Shown: positions 49,337-58,398 of the stretch, piece by piece
Position numbering within the stretch: the first letter of the stretch is position 1
Layout: each line of letters begins with the position of its first letter
Source: CAVXHV01 sp963761445
Lineage (GTDB): Bacteria; Planctomycetota; Planctomycetia; Isosphaerales; Isosphaeraceae
DNA length: 64,000 nucleotides
Reading direction: 5' to 3'
NCBI GenBank assembly: GCA_963761445.1
Contig: CAVXHV010000005.1
Span: forward strand, 2,418,001-2,482,000
Notes under the pieces: generated by a model
The model's input: the letters and a program-made list of their open reading frames with translations, nothing else
The model's database searches: none
Told to the model about the DNA's origin: nothing
Position numbers and translations under genes: made by a program

Positions 49337-52210
49337 TCAGTCTCTCTCGATCGTAAACGCCGGCAGCTCAAGAGTCTGGCCCGCTGCGACCTGAAAGTCC
49401 TTCAAGACCTTCGAATCAATCGAGATGTAGTTATTCTCGGTGGTGAGCAGCCGGTACGTCGCGCCCGGGATCAACCCGGTGAATGTGGCCTTTCCGTCCT
49501 CGTCTGTGGGCGGCCCACCCGAGGTATTGGTGTATCCCAGTCCCGGACCGGCGTCGGCGGCCAGGTCTTCGCCGCGCACGCTGCCGTCGAAGTCGCACTG
49601 AAATCGTCCTGGGGTCAACACGAACTGAAGCGCCGCCCGGTAGCCGGCGACCGGCTTGCCGGCTGAATCGACGAGCCTTAGCTTGATTTGTCCGCTTGGT
49701 GCCAGGCGAATCGTCACCGGCTCGTTGCCCGTCGCCTTGGCCGAGACCTGGATCGCGGCACCCCAGAGGTGTTTTGTGTCATGCACAAGCAGCGTGTAGA
49801 CGCGCTCCGGCTCGAGGCCCGGCAACAAGAACCGGCCATCGTGCAGCGAAACCAGGTATCCGCCCCAGCGCCCCGCCTGGGCCGACACGTTGAAACGAGT
49901 GACCATTGCGCCCTCGGCAACGGGCTTGCCGTCGGGTCCGACGACCTGGCCCGTGAGCGTGACGCCACGGCGAAGCGAGATCGCGACATCAACCGGATCG
50001 TTCCCTTGCGCGGCATCCATCCGCACCAGCGCCTGGGCGTACTTGCGAAGGCCCCCTGCCCCACCCGCGAGCATTTGCGAGCCAAATTCCGACAGGATGT
50101 ACTCGGGCGAGGCCTTGGTCGCGATCAGATGCCCGGGGCCGGCAGGGACCGGGATCGAATAGGTGCCATCCTCGCGACTGACCACCGTCGACCACTCCCC
50201 GGTGAGCACGGAATACGACCGATCAAACGGCGCTGGATGCAACGGAGCGTAGAGAATCTGGCAGCCTTCGACGGGCTTGCCCGAACCCGCTTCGGTGACC
50301 TTTCCACGAACGAGTACGCCGCGTGGCAGAGCGAAATCAACCGTCTGGCGCACCGAGCCCTTCGTCCACGTGATCTCCTTTTGCAATCCCAGGTAGGGCT
50401 GGCCGTCGGGCGCATAGGCGTAGACCGTGAAAAGCGTCTCGCCGGTTGTCATCGACGTGTAGGGGGTGTCGGCGTACGGGTTGAGACGGAAGCGCCCCTG
50501 GGCGTCGGCCTGATCGCTGATGTAATGGCCGCCTTGGGCGGCCATGCGCGCGTGCGGCACGGGCGCTCCGGTATCGGCGTAAGTCACGCGACCAAGAATG
50601 GGATGTGCAGCGGTCAGCACATAGACTTTTCCTTCGGTTTCCGCGGGGTCCTGCGGCTCGATCGAGATTTCCTGGCGGGCAAATCGTTCGTCGCGGATGT
50701 GAACGGCGAGCGCCACACCCCGGCCCACGCCGCGGATGAGAAAGCGGCCTCGTTCATCGGTCTTGACCGTCTCGGGCCATGGCGTCAGATTCGCCGAAGG
50801 CTCTCGAATTCCAACGCCGTCCCGCTCGCCATCGGACTTGGCTGCGAGCTGGACGACCGACACCGCGATCCCGGCCGCCGGCTGTCCCCGCAAGTCGACC
50901 AGCCGCCCATGGACAGGCTGCTCGGGTCGCAGGCGGATTTCGATCTCCGGTGATTCGGCATCCGGGTCCAGCGCTCGCCAGCCCATGCCATAGCCGGTCG
51001 CGCCCGAGATCACGTCGACGTTGAAGAAGCGTTCCGAAGAGGTGCGCGGCACATCCATGCGAAATCGGCCCGCGCGATCGCTCGCCGTCTGTCCGAGCAC
51101 CGGGTGGGCTCCCGAATAGTCGCCACCCCATCGCCCCCGGCGCGGGAATCCGAACACGGCCACGGCGGCGCCGGAGACCGGCTTGCCGGCCGGATCGAGC
51201 ACTACCCCCGCTACCGTCATCTTGGGCTCGGCGTTGTCGCCGGGCTGTGCCTCTACCTTATTGCGGTCGCGCTCTGTCTGCTGTCGATCGCCGGGCGGTG
51301 GGGCTATGCCATTGGCCTGCTTGTTTAAATGCTGGGCCTGCGACGCGCTCGAGGCGATCAACTCCACACCGGTGGCAAGGCAAGCAGCCGCGAGCAGCGC
51401 CGCCGCGGCCCGTTTGAGCTGGCTCGTGACCATGGCCTTGAGCACGTCGGCCATCAAGTTCGCAACGGGAGTGGAGACGAGCCCAGTCGCCGCACCCGCA
51501 GCGAGCCCCATCGCCGATCGCGCGGTCCGCGTGGCCAGGGCCTGCGGCACTTCCGCCATGACGGCGCGCGAGGTTTCGCTCGCGATCAAGAAGCCGGCAT
51601 AGGCCAGCCCGCGCCGCGCCAGCCGGCTCCTGAGCAGGCCCCGCGCCCGGGCCATCCGGCTGCGGACCGTGCCGATCGGCCACCGCAGGCGCCGGGCGGC
51701 CTCGGTATGGGAGAGGCCCTCCAGGTAGCACAGGACGATCGGAACCCGGAGCCGGTGCGGCAGTCGATCGACCTCTTCGTGCAGTGCGGCGTTCTCTTCG
51801 CCTTGAATTGGTCCTAGCTCGGCCGCTCCAGTCTCGCCTGCGATCGATGACATGCTCGCCTCCCGTTCGGTACGGCCCGTCCATCTCGCCCGGCGGGCTT
51901 TCGCCTTCTGCGCCGTCCGGCGAGCGACCCCATAGAGCCAGTTGCCCAGCAGATCGGGGTCGCGGATCGAGCCGGCGCGCTTCGCCAGCACGAGGAACGT
52001 GGCCTGGAAGGCATCCTCGGCGTCGTGCGCATCGCCCAGAACGCAGCGGCACACGCAGAGCACCATCGGCCCGTGCCGGGCCACGAGCGCCGCAAACGCG
52101 GCTTCGCCGGAATCGTCCTTTCCTGACGCGAACTGCTCGAGCAACTGGCCATCAGAGAGCCCTGCGACCGTTCCCACCTCGAAAAGCGTACGAATCGTCT
52201 GGGCGAACAT
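49337..52210 (-). CDS. ECF sigma factor fused to a membrane helix and carboxypeptidase-regulatory-like repeats
   Basis: ATG 52210; 957 residues. Residues about 1-190 are an ECF sigma factor: region 2 (DAHDAEDAFQATFLVLAKRA) and region 4 (LEGLSHTEAARRLRWPIGTV RSRMARAR, quoted in two parts). A hydrophobic helix (AAAALLAAACLATGVELIAS) is at about residues 265-285. Then come about six Ig-like carboxypeptidase-regulatory repeats (VAGVVLDPAGKPVSGAAVAV; VHGRLVDLRGQPAAGIAVSV; LTGQVVGPDGKPVAEGAMV). The topology puts the sigma domain inside and the repeats outside, so the protein may sense an envelope signal directly and release or activate the sigma part, with no separate anti-sigma gene. Frame intact throughout. 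Such fusions are known in planctomycetes. Confidence 0.9.
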   Translation of the reverse strand: MFAQTIRTLFEVGTVAGLSDGQLLEQFASGKDDSGEAAFAALVARHGPMVLCVCRCVLGDAHDAEDAFQATFLVLAKRAGSIRDPDLLGNWLYGVARRTAQKAKARRARWTGRTEREASMSSIAGETGAAELGPIQGEENAALHEEVDRLPHRLRVPIVLCYLEGLSHTEAARRLRWPIGTVRSRMARARGLLRSRLARRGLAYAGFLIASETSRAVMAEVPQALATRTARSAMGLAAGAATGLVSTPVANLMADVLKAMVTSQLKRAAAALLAAACLATGVELIASSASQAQHLNKQANGIAPPPGDRQQTERDRNKVEAQPGDNAEPKMTVAGVVLDPAGKPVSGAAVAVFGFPRRGRWGGDYSGAHPVLGQTASDRAGRFRMDVPRTSSERFFNVDVISGATGYGMGWRALDPDAESPEIEIRLRPEQPVHGRLVDLRGQPAAGIAVSVVQLAAKSDGERDGVGIREPSANLTPWPETVKTDERGRFLIRGVGRGVALAVHIRDERFARQEISIEPQDPAETEGKVYVLTAAHPILGRVTYADTGAPVPHARMAAQGGHYISDQADAQGRFRLNPYADTPYTSMTTGETLFTVYAYAPDGQPYLGLQKEITWTKGSVRQTVDFALPRGVLVRGKVTEAGSGKPVEGCQILYAPLHPAPFDRSYSVLTGEWSTVVSREDGTYSIPVPAGPGHLIATKASPEYILSEFGSQMLAGGAGGLRKYAQALVRMDAAQGNDPVDVAISLRRGVTLTGQVVGPDGKPVAEGAMVTRFNVSAQAGRWGGYLVSLHDGRFLLPGLEPERVYTLLVHDTKHLWGAAIQVSAKATGNEPVTIRLAPSGQIKLRLVDSAGKPVAGYRAALQFVLTPGRFQCDFDGSVRGEDLAADAGPGLGYTNTSGGPPTDEDGKATFTGLIPGATYRLLTTENNYISIDSKVLKDFQVAAGQTLELPAFTIERD

Positions 52211-52494
52211 GGTCGAAACTCCACTTTCGGTGGCCGGATGCAAGAGCAAAACCGATCTATCATGTACTTCCTCGAAGTGACCGTTCCGATCCCGTTTTCT
52301 GCCATTTTCCGGTGTGATAGGCGGACAAACACGGTCTTGACCCGCAGGCCCATTGGCGCCTATCCTAGCAAATGAAGAATCTGACTCGTCATTTTGTTCC
52401 ACGATGCGATCTCGTCTGATCGCAATCAACCTTTCGCCACGCCTTGCATCGCCCGGCGCCGCCTTGATGGGCTAATATCGGCGCACTTTTCCCC

Positions 52495-53669
52495 ATGGCC
52501 GACGAACGCATTCGCCGCCAGATCGCCTTTCTGGCTGCGCAGATGATGTATCACCGGACCGAATCCGAATACTTCACTGCCAAGAGAAAGGCCGCCAAGC
52601 AGCTTGGCGTCGAGTACCGTCATCGACCCGCCGACCTGCCGAGCAACCGTGAGATCCGCGACCAGATCCAGGCCATGGCCCGCATGCACGAGGGGCCCAA
52701 GCGGCTCGAGACCCTGCGCGACATGCGGCTCGACGCCCTCCGGTTGATGCGGCTCCTGGCCCGGTTCCGCCCCCGCTTGATCGGCAGCGTGCGCACCGGG
52801 CATGTGCGCAAGGGCTCGGACATCGACATCCACATTTTCTGCGACAGCCAGGCCCTCGTGACCGACATCCTCGACGAGCTGGGCCTGCAATTTGACGTCG
52901 AGCACAAGCGAATCGTCAAGCATGGCGAGGAGCGGTCGTTTACGCATATTCATATTTATGATGCTAACAATTTCGAGCTGACGCTCTACCCGGAAGACAA
53001 GCTTTCCTACGTCTTCAAGAGCTCGATCACGGGCAAAGCCATCGAGCGGGCCTCGATCGCCGAGCTGGAAGCGCTCTTGAAGGAGGAATATCCCGAGATC
53101 GATCTGGAAAGCGAGGTCGAGCGGATCGAGGACCAGATCGACCCGTACTTGCTCTTTCGCATGCTGCTCGAGCCGCTCGAAGGCGTGAAGCAAAGCGCCA
53201 AGCATCACCCGGAGGGCGACGCCCTCTACCACAGCCTGCAAGTCTTCGAGCTGGCGCGGGAAACCTGTGCGTACGACGAGGAGTTCCTGCTGGCAGCGCT
53301 CTTGCATGACGTGGGCAAGGCGATCGACCCGTCTGACCACGTGGCCGCGGCGCTGCAGGCGCTCGAGGGGTCGATCACCGAGCGCACCGAGTGGCTGATC
53401 GCCCACCACATGGATGCCCAGGCCCTGCGCGCGGCACCTTAGGCGCGAAGGCGCGGGCCAGAATCCAGGAATCGGAATACTACGACGACTTGATGCTCTT
53501 GAATGAGCTCGACCGCCGCGGCCGCGTGCGCGGGGCGGCCGTCTGCGAGCTCGACGAGGCGCTCGAGTTCCTGCGCGAGCTGGCTGAGGAAGACAAGAGC
53601 CCGGCCACGGCCGGGAGCGATTACTTGGAGTTGCCGCCTGAAGCGTCCGAGCCTCGTTCCACACGTTGA
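52495..53669 (+). CDS. Nucleotidyltransferase-HD domain protein, one frameshift
   Basis: ATG 52495. Residues about 90-180 hold a Pol-beta-type nucleotidyltransferase motif (IGSVRTGHVRKGSDIDIHIF; GS...DxD), then an HD phosphohydrolase: HSLQVFELA, LLHDVGKA, with HHMD. The frame changes near 53433 and the rest (ARIQESEYYDDLMLLNELDR) ends at 53669. About 390 residues. It resembles parts of tRNA CCA-adding enzymes but lacks the usual N-terminal ATP fold order, so the substrate is unclear. It overlaps the end of the convergent TPR gene by 49 bases. Confidence 0.82.
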
Positions 53670-54763
53670 GCCTCCCTGTGCCACGCCTCTCCCAAACGAG
53701 CCAGACCCACGCGCTTGCAAAGCCCGGCGATTTCTTCAAGCGGCGCCGGCTCACTCAGGTGTCCCAGGCTTTCGTCCAGTAGCGGCCGTAGCACAAGCGG
53801 ATCGAGTGCCCCGCGGATTCGACTCACGGTCTCCGCGGCTTGCCGGCTTTCTCCGTCACGCCCAAGAGTGTGCAGGGCGCGGGCGAGCCGGTACCACGTC
53901 CGCCAATCCTGCGGAATCTCCGTGAGAACGGTGTGAAAGGCAGCGGCTGCTGCCTCGGGCTGGTTGTCGTACTCGAGGTCCCAGCGCCGCGCAGACGCCA
54001 GTAGCGAGAATCGCGAGCGCTCGAGGGCCAGCCGCCCAGAATCGTGCGTCCACGCTCGGGCTCGCCCGCGTCGGCCAGGGCGGTCACAAGCGCCTCCCGC
54101 GCCTTGATGTGGTCCGGGTGGCGCCGTAACGACCATTTCCAGTTCCGTGAGCAAAATGACCCGATCAGGATCGGCGGCGCGCGGCTGACTTGCCATCCGC
54201 TCGACCAGTGCGATCCGCGCATCAAGGTCGCTGCTGTCGGCATCGATCCAGCGGCGCAGAGTTCGCCTCACGTCATCGTCGGGCAGCTCGGCCAGGAGAG
54301 CGAGCGTGAGCTCTTTGAGCACGGCCGGGCGCGAATCGGGCGCACGCTGTTCATAAGCCTCCCATCCCGTTCGTGAGGCATCAAGCGTTCGATCTTCAAC
54401 CCGCAGGATCTGGAGCAACAGTTGCCAGGGCTCGATGTTCTCGGGATCGGCGACGACAGAGCGCCGCAAGGCCCGTTCGCTCTGGAACGCCCGGCCCAGT
54501 GCCAGGGCAGCCCGCGCTTCGCCCAGGTGCGATAGCCCATTCGCAGCGTCGCTCGCATTGATCTCCCGCCAGATCTTGAGTGCCCTGTCCCAATCGCCGC
54601 TGCGCGCGGCTGCCTCGGCAACGCTGCGCGATTTCTCCCGGGAACCGCCGATCCAGCGCACCGTAAGTGACAGACCGACAAGCCCGGCAACTACCGCCGC
54701 GCCGGGCAAGAGCCAGGAGAGCCGTTTTGTCCGGGGCTGTCGAATTCGCGAGATCGGCTTCAC
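53621..54763 (-). CDS. TPR-repeat membrane protein with a compensated double frameshift
   Basis: ATG 54763. Membrane helix LLPGAAVVAGLVGLSLTVRW, then helical repeats (WREINASDAANGLSHLGEAR; LRRSVVADPENIEPWQLLL). Between about 54140 and 54030 the reading frame is wrong, while another frame gives RRHPDHIKAREALVTALADA; after that the original frame returns (PEAAAAAFHTVLTEIPQDW). 380 residues. Distantly like the TPR proteins at 19383 and 24521 in layout. It stands 63 bases after hldE in the same direction and could share its transcript. Confidence 0.78.
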   Translation of the reverse strand: MKPISRIRQPRTKRLSWLLPGAAVVAGLVGLSLTVRWIGGSREKSRSVAEAAARSGDWDRALKIWREINASDAANGLSHLGEARAALALGRAFQSERALRRSVVADPENIEPWQLLLQILRVEDRTLDASRTGWEAYEQRAPDSRPAVLKELTLALLAELPDDDVRRTLRRWIDADSSDLDARIALVERMASQPRAADPDRVILLTELEMVVTAPPGPHQGAGGACDRPGRRGRARAWTHDSGRLALERSRFSLLASARRWDLEYDNQPEAAAAAFHTVLTEIPQDWRTWYRLARALHTLGRDGESRQAAETVSRIRGALDPLVLRPLLDESLGHLSEPAPLEEIAGLCKRVGLARLGEAWHREAQRVERGSDASGGNSK

Positions 54764-54826
54764 GCACGGCCATCATGACGAGCAAACGATCGGGGAGCAC
54801 TTTCGCGGAGCGAACGCGACTTTATT

Positions 54827-56407
54827 CTAGCCCCGGTTACGGCGAAGTTCCACGGGAGTACCGGCCGGGGTCTGCGCCGCGGCTCGAGCGTGGTGCGGCG
54901 GTGGGACGGGGCTGCCCCCATGCGGTGTGGCTTCGCGTTCGGAGGCGCGGTCGACCATGCCGGTTGTCGAATGGCCTTCGAACAGCGGCACGATCACCAG
55001 TCGGCCCCCTGTGGCTTCGACCTCGTCTCGTCCAACGACCTGATCGGGCCGGTAGTCTCCGCCTTTGATCAGGACGTCCGGCCGGATGGCGCTGATCAGC
55101 TCAAGCGGTGTGTCTTCGTCGAAGATCGTCACGGCGTCGACGGCCTCGAGCGCGCTCAAGACCTCGGCGCGCGCCTCGGCCGGATTGATCGGACGGCTCG
55201 GGCCTTTCAATCGTTGCACGCTGGCGTCGGAATTGAGGCCGACGGCCAGGAAATCGCAATGGCCCGCGGCCTCTCGCAGCAGACGCACGTGGCCCGGATG
55301 CAGGAGGTCGAAGCATCCGTTGGTGAAGCCGATCGTCTGGCCGGCCCGGTGCCGTCTGAGCACCTCCGCCTTCAGGCGATCGCGGTCCAGGACCTTGGCG
55401 CCTTCCGTTGCGTGGTGCTCGATCAGGTCCTGGTGAATCTCCTCGCGAGTTAGCAGCGCCACGCCGAACTTTTCGACCTCGAGCCCACCCGCCACGTTGC
55501 CCAGCGCGGCCGCTTCGACGTAATCGGCGCCGCTGGCCAGGCAAAGACCGACGACGGCGAGCACCATGTCGCCGGCTCCGGTGATGTCGTAGACCTGCCG
55601 CGGTCGGGTCGGCAGCACTTCGGCGCGGCCGTCGGCGCGCACGAGTGCCATTCCTTCGCGGTCGAGCGTGACGAGCACGGCCTCCATTTCGAGGCTTTCC
55701 ACCAGCTTCTGGCCCACACGAATCGCATCTTCGGCGCGAGCGATCGTCATTCCGGTGGCGAGCTGGGCCTCGAGCCGGTTCGGGGTCATGCAGTGCACGC
55801 CGCGATAGCGGCTGTAGTCGTTCGACCGGATCGGGTCAACCAGCACGCGCAGGCCGGCCGCCCGGGATTTTTCGATGACGGCGCGCAAGAGCGTCGGCGT
55901 GCAGACGCCTTTGCCGTAGTCCGAGATCAAGACGATCTCCGCCTGGGACAGCGCGGCATCGAGCTCGCCGTGCAGGCGCGTTTCAAACAGAGCGGGCACC
56001 GGGTCGCACTTTTCATAGTCAACCCGGATCATCTGCTGGGGGTGCCGGTCCTGCGCCCGGCCGATGTACCGCTCCTTGAGCGTGGTCGGCCGATCGTCCA
56101 GGGGCAGCACCAGGCGGTCGTCGATGCCTTGCACGGTCAACATGTTGCGAACGAGGTCTGCTTCGCCATCGCATCCCACGCCGCCGATGAGCTGAACGGC
56201 AGCTCCGAGTGCCCGCAGCATGGTTGCGACGCTGGCTGCGCCCCCCAGGCGATGCTCGCGGTGATCGGCCCGCAAAAGGGGCACAGGCGCTTCCTGGCTG
56301 ATTCGCTCGGCGAATCCCCAGATATAGCGGTCGAGGATCAGGTCGCCAATGACCACGACGCGGGGACTACCGAGCCCCTCAAGCCGCCGAATCAAATCGT
56401 GCCTCAT
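54827..56407 (-). CDS. hldE: Bifunctional heptose 7-phosphate kinase / heptose 1-phosphate adenylyltransferase
   Basis: 526 residues. N-terminal PfkB/ribokinase kinase domain (residues about 1-320): GDLILDRYIWG, RLGGAASVA, and the catalytic loop DITGAGDMVLAVVG. C-terminal nucleotidyltransferase (about 345-480): FTNGCFDLLHPGHVRLL with the HxGH motif, and DVLIKGGDY. It makes ADP-heptose precursors for the LPS inner core in the cytoplasm. The order kinase-then-adenylyltransferase matches E. coli HldE (477 residues); the extra C-terminal tail of about 45 residues, Pro/Arg/His-rich, is unusual. It implies that this organism makes heptose-containing glycans. Confidence 0.93.
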   Translation of the reverse strand: MRHDLIRRLEGLGSPRVVVIGDLILDRYIWGFAERISQEAPVPLLRADHREHRLGGAASVATMLRALGAAVQLIGGVGCDGEADLVRNMLTVQGIDDRLVLPLDDRPTTLKERYIGRAQDRHPQQMIRVDYEKCDPVPALFETRLHGELDAALSQAEIVLISDYGKGVCTPTLLRAVIEKSRAAGLRVLVDPIRSNDYSRYRGVHCMTPNRLEAQLATGMTIARAEDAIRVGQKLVESLEMEAVLVTLDREGMALVRADGRAEVLPTRPRQVYDITGAGDMVLAVVGLCLASGADYVEAAALGNVAGGLEVEKFGVALLTREEIHQDLIEHHATEGAKVLDRDRLKAEVLRRHRAGQTIGFTNGCFDLLHPGHVRLLREAAGHCDFLAVGLNSDASVQRLKGPSRPINPAEARAEVLSALEAVDAVTIFDEDTPLELISAIRPDVLIKGGDYRPDQVVGRDEVEATGGRLVIVPLFEGHSTTGMVDRASEREATPHGGSPVPPPHHARAAAQTPAGTPVELRRNRG

Positions 56408-56876
56408 GCCCCGGGTACTCCCTTACCGCGGAAGCGGCAATCCTTTCCTGTTGCGCTGGGTTGCGCCACGTCAAGAGCAAGGAAACCGGCGTTCCGTAGG
56501 GTGGGTGCAACCCACCGATTCTCCATGCCGGTTACCTCCGGCCCAACCCTCCACGCCCTGCCACCGCTCGCCGCTCCGACATGGTGGGTTACACCCACCC
56601 GGCAAAGGCAAGCCACCTGATTTTGCTGTAACGTATGATCTGGTCGGCGGATTCGTCAAGAGGAAAGAGGTTTTGAGCCGGTCTGGTGTGAAGAACGCAG
56701 AACCGGTTTCGATATCGTTTCCAGTCCAGCGAGCCGTCAGCCTACCGGCCCTGGCGTGGCGGTCAAGGTGGGTTTGCGTGTGCTTCGGGGTGACAGGAAG
56801 GATAGAATGACCTTGAGTTCGACCACGTTTTCGAGATTGCGCGACATTGGAGATTCAAATCCGCGGAGCTTCTGCT
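56408..56876. other. Intergenic region with palindromic repeats
   Basis: 469 bases between hldE and the DUF433 gene. Contains the inverted repeats at 56496-56599. No gene supported. Confidence 0.5.
56496..56599. repeat. Pair of palindromes of the GTAGGGTGGG type
   Basis: GTAGGGTGGGTGCAACCCACC (GGTGGGT/ACCCACC around GCA) at 56496 and GGTGGGTTACACCCACC at 56583. A related, degenerate form is at 25876. They share the GTAGGGT lead of the palindromes at 31912, 31988 and 33389. Confidence 0.65.
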
Positions 56877-57188
56877 GTGAACGAACACGACCTGCTTTGT
56901 CGAATTACTGTCAACCCGCAGATATTCGGCGGTAAGCCGATCGTCCGCGGCCGCAGACTTGCCGTGGAACACGCGCTGGACATGTTGGCGGCCGGAGATA
57001 CGCCTGAAACGATTCTGGAGGGGTATCCTTGGCTCGAACCCGAAGATATTCGCGCTTGCTTGATCTTCGCGCGGAAACACGTCGGCCATGAGCGTATCGA
57101 ACCCCTCAGAATCGCTGGTTTCGCGGCCCGGCAGCAGGCCCTTGTTATCTCCAGCACATCCTGTCAACACACGGCCCCGAGCTGCTAG
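56877..57188 (+). CDS. DUF433 domain protein (antitoxin-like)
   Basis: GTG 56877. DUF433 core: RITVNPQIFGGKPIVRGRRL, AVEHALDMLAAGDTPETILE, GYPWLEPEDIRACLIFA. It is a winged-helix-like domain often encoded beside a DUF5615 PIN-like toxin. No such partner follows: the downstream DNA is non-coding and then a transposase remnant. The last 25 or so residues look unrelated to the family, so the C-terminus may be altered. About 103 residues. Confidence 0.75.
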   Translation: MNEHDLLCRITVNPQIFGGKPIVRGRRLAVEHALDMLAAGDTPETILEGYPWLEPEDIRACLIFARKHVGHERIEPLRIAGFAARQQALVISSTSCQHTAPSC

Positions 57189-57318
57189 CGGGGCCTCTCG
57201 TCCCCGCGCTTCCAGGCCGCGTGCGAATCCGTCCGCCCGACACGAGTGCAGAGCCCAGCGATCACGCTTGAAGTGTGAAGGGCGGGCGACGGGCGACTTT
57301 CCGGTGGGCGTTCGTTTC

Positions 57319-58110
57319 TTATCGAGCCCGACATCCGTTCAAATTCGCCAGGTGGTGGACGCCCAACCGAACGGCGACCTCGCGGAGGCGGGCGCGGCTG
57401 GCGGCGAAGAAGCAGCCGAGCAATTGACCCTCACCCTGACCCTTGCTCAGTTTCGCGATGCGAGCCCACCAGGTTTCGGCGTTCGAGCCGATTCGTTCGA
57501 GGATTCCGGAGACCTCGGCCGAGATCTTGGCCTTGCCGTTGCGGAACAGACGGCCTGTGTATTCGACCAAGATCAGATAACTTCTGAGCGGGAAGCCCTC
57601 GATCATTCCTTCACGTGATGAATCGAGGGAACGGCGATCTTCGATCGGGCAAAGCCAGATGGATTCTTCCAGGCCGGCGGCGGCGTTTGATCCGGCCACG
57701 CTGCCGGATTTTGCTGCGTTCAGGTTCAGGTCAGGAATTCGGCCTTGTTCCTTGACGCGTTCGACTCTTGCGGTGATGGACGTGTGCGGGCTTGCTTCGG
57801 GGACTTCGACGATGCCGGCGGTAAGGGGGTTCAGGTCGATGTAGGCGCAGGTGGCCAGGAGTGCTTCGTCGTCGAGGATCGCGATGCTTTTGAAGCGTTC
57901 TTCGAAGAAGGCACCGCGGGCGTTGTCCTGGCGATTGGCGAGTCGTGCCAGTGGTTCTTTCAGGCATTTCATGAACCAACTCAGGCTTTGCAATCGCTCA
58001 CGTGCGGTAGCCACCCACTGAGGGTCTTGCAAGCGCCACTCGACCCAGGCTTTGGTGACCGGCAGGGGCTGGCGGGATTTGTCGCGGGGTGGGAAGAGCT
58101 TTCCCCATCG
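57319..58110 (-). pseudogene. 5'-truncated transposase (IS200/REP-associated Y1-type)
   Basis: The open frame from a stop at 58111 to 57319 lacks a start and the N-terminal catalytic part. What remains is typical of planctomycete Y1-type transposases: LPVTKAWVEWRLQDPQWVA, LQSLSWFMKCLKEPLARLAN, FFEERFKSIAILDDEALLAT, CAYIDLNPLTAGIVEV. The HUH histidines of the lost N-terminus are absent. The right boundary is unclear; no terminal repeats seen. Probably dead. Confidence 0.75.
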
Positions 58111-58398
58111 TCATGGTGGGAGTCCTCTTCTCAGTGTGATCGGCGGAAGTTACCCAGAGGTCCGTTGGTCGTCAAGAACGCAATGCATGTCCTTGCCATT
58201 TGTGCCCTTTCCTTGCCCTATGCCCTTTTTAGCACAAGGTCGTCGGCCGTTCCGAACATGCGCGAAGCTCAGCCCTGTGCAAGTCGGCCAATCTGCCTTT
58301 GCCGATAGTGCCGTCCCGTTAGACTGGCGTGCGATTCGGTATGGTGTCCCCGGAACGAAGCATGGAATTCGGGGTGAGAAATTCGTTCCGCTGTAGAA

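Noticed and set aside
57189..58398. Complete insertion sequence around the transposase remnant
   Set aside because: The catalytic N-terminus is missing and no terminal inverted repeats or target duplication were found.
58102..58398. Possible gene between the transposase remnant and the beta-helix gene
   Set aside because: Open frames here have no recognisable ribosome site or family pattern.
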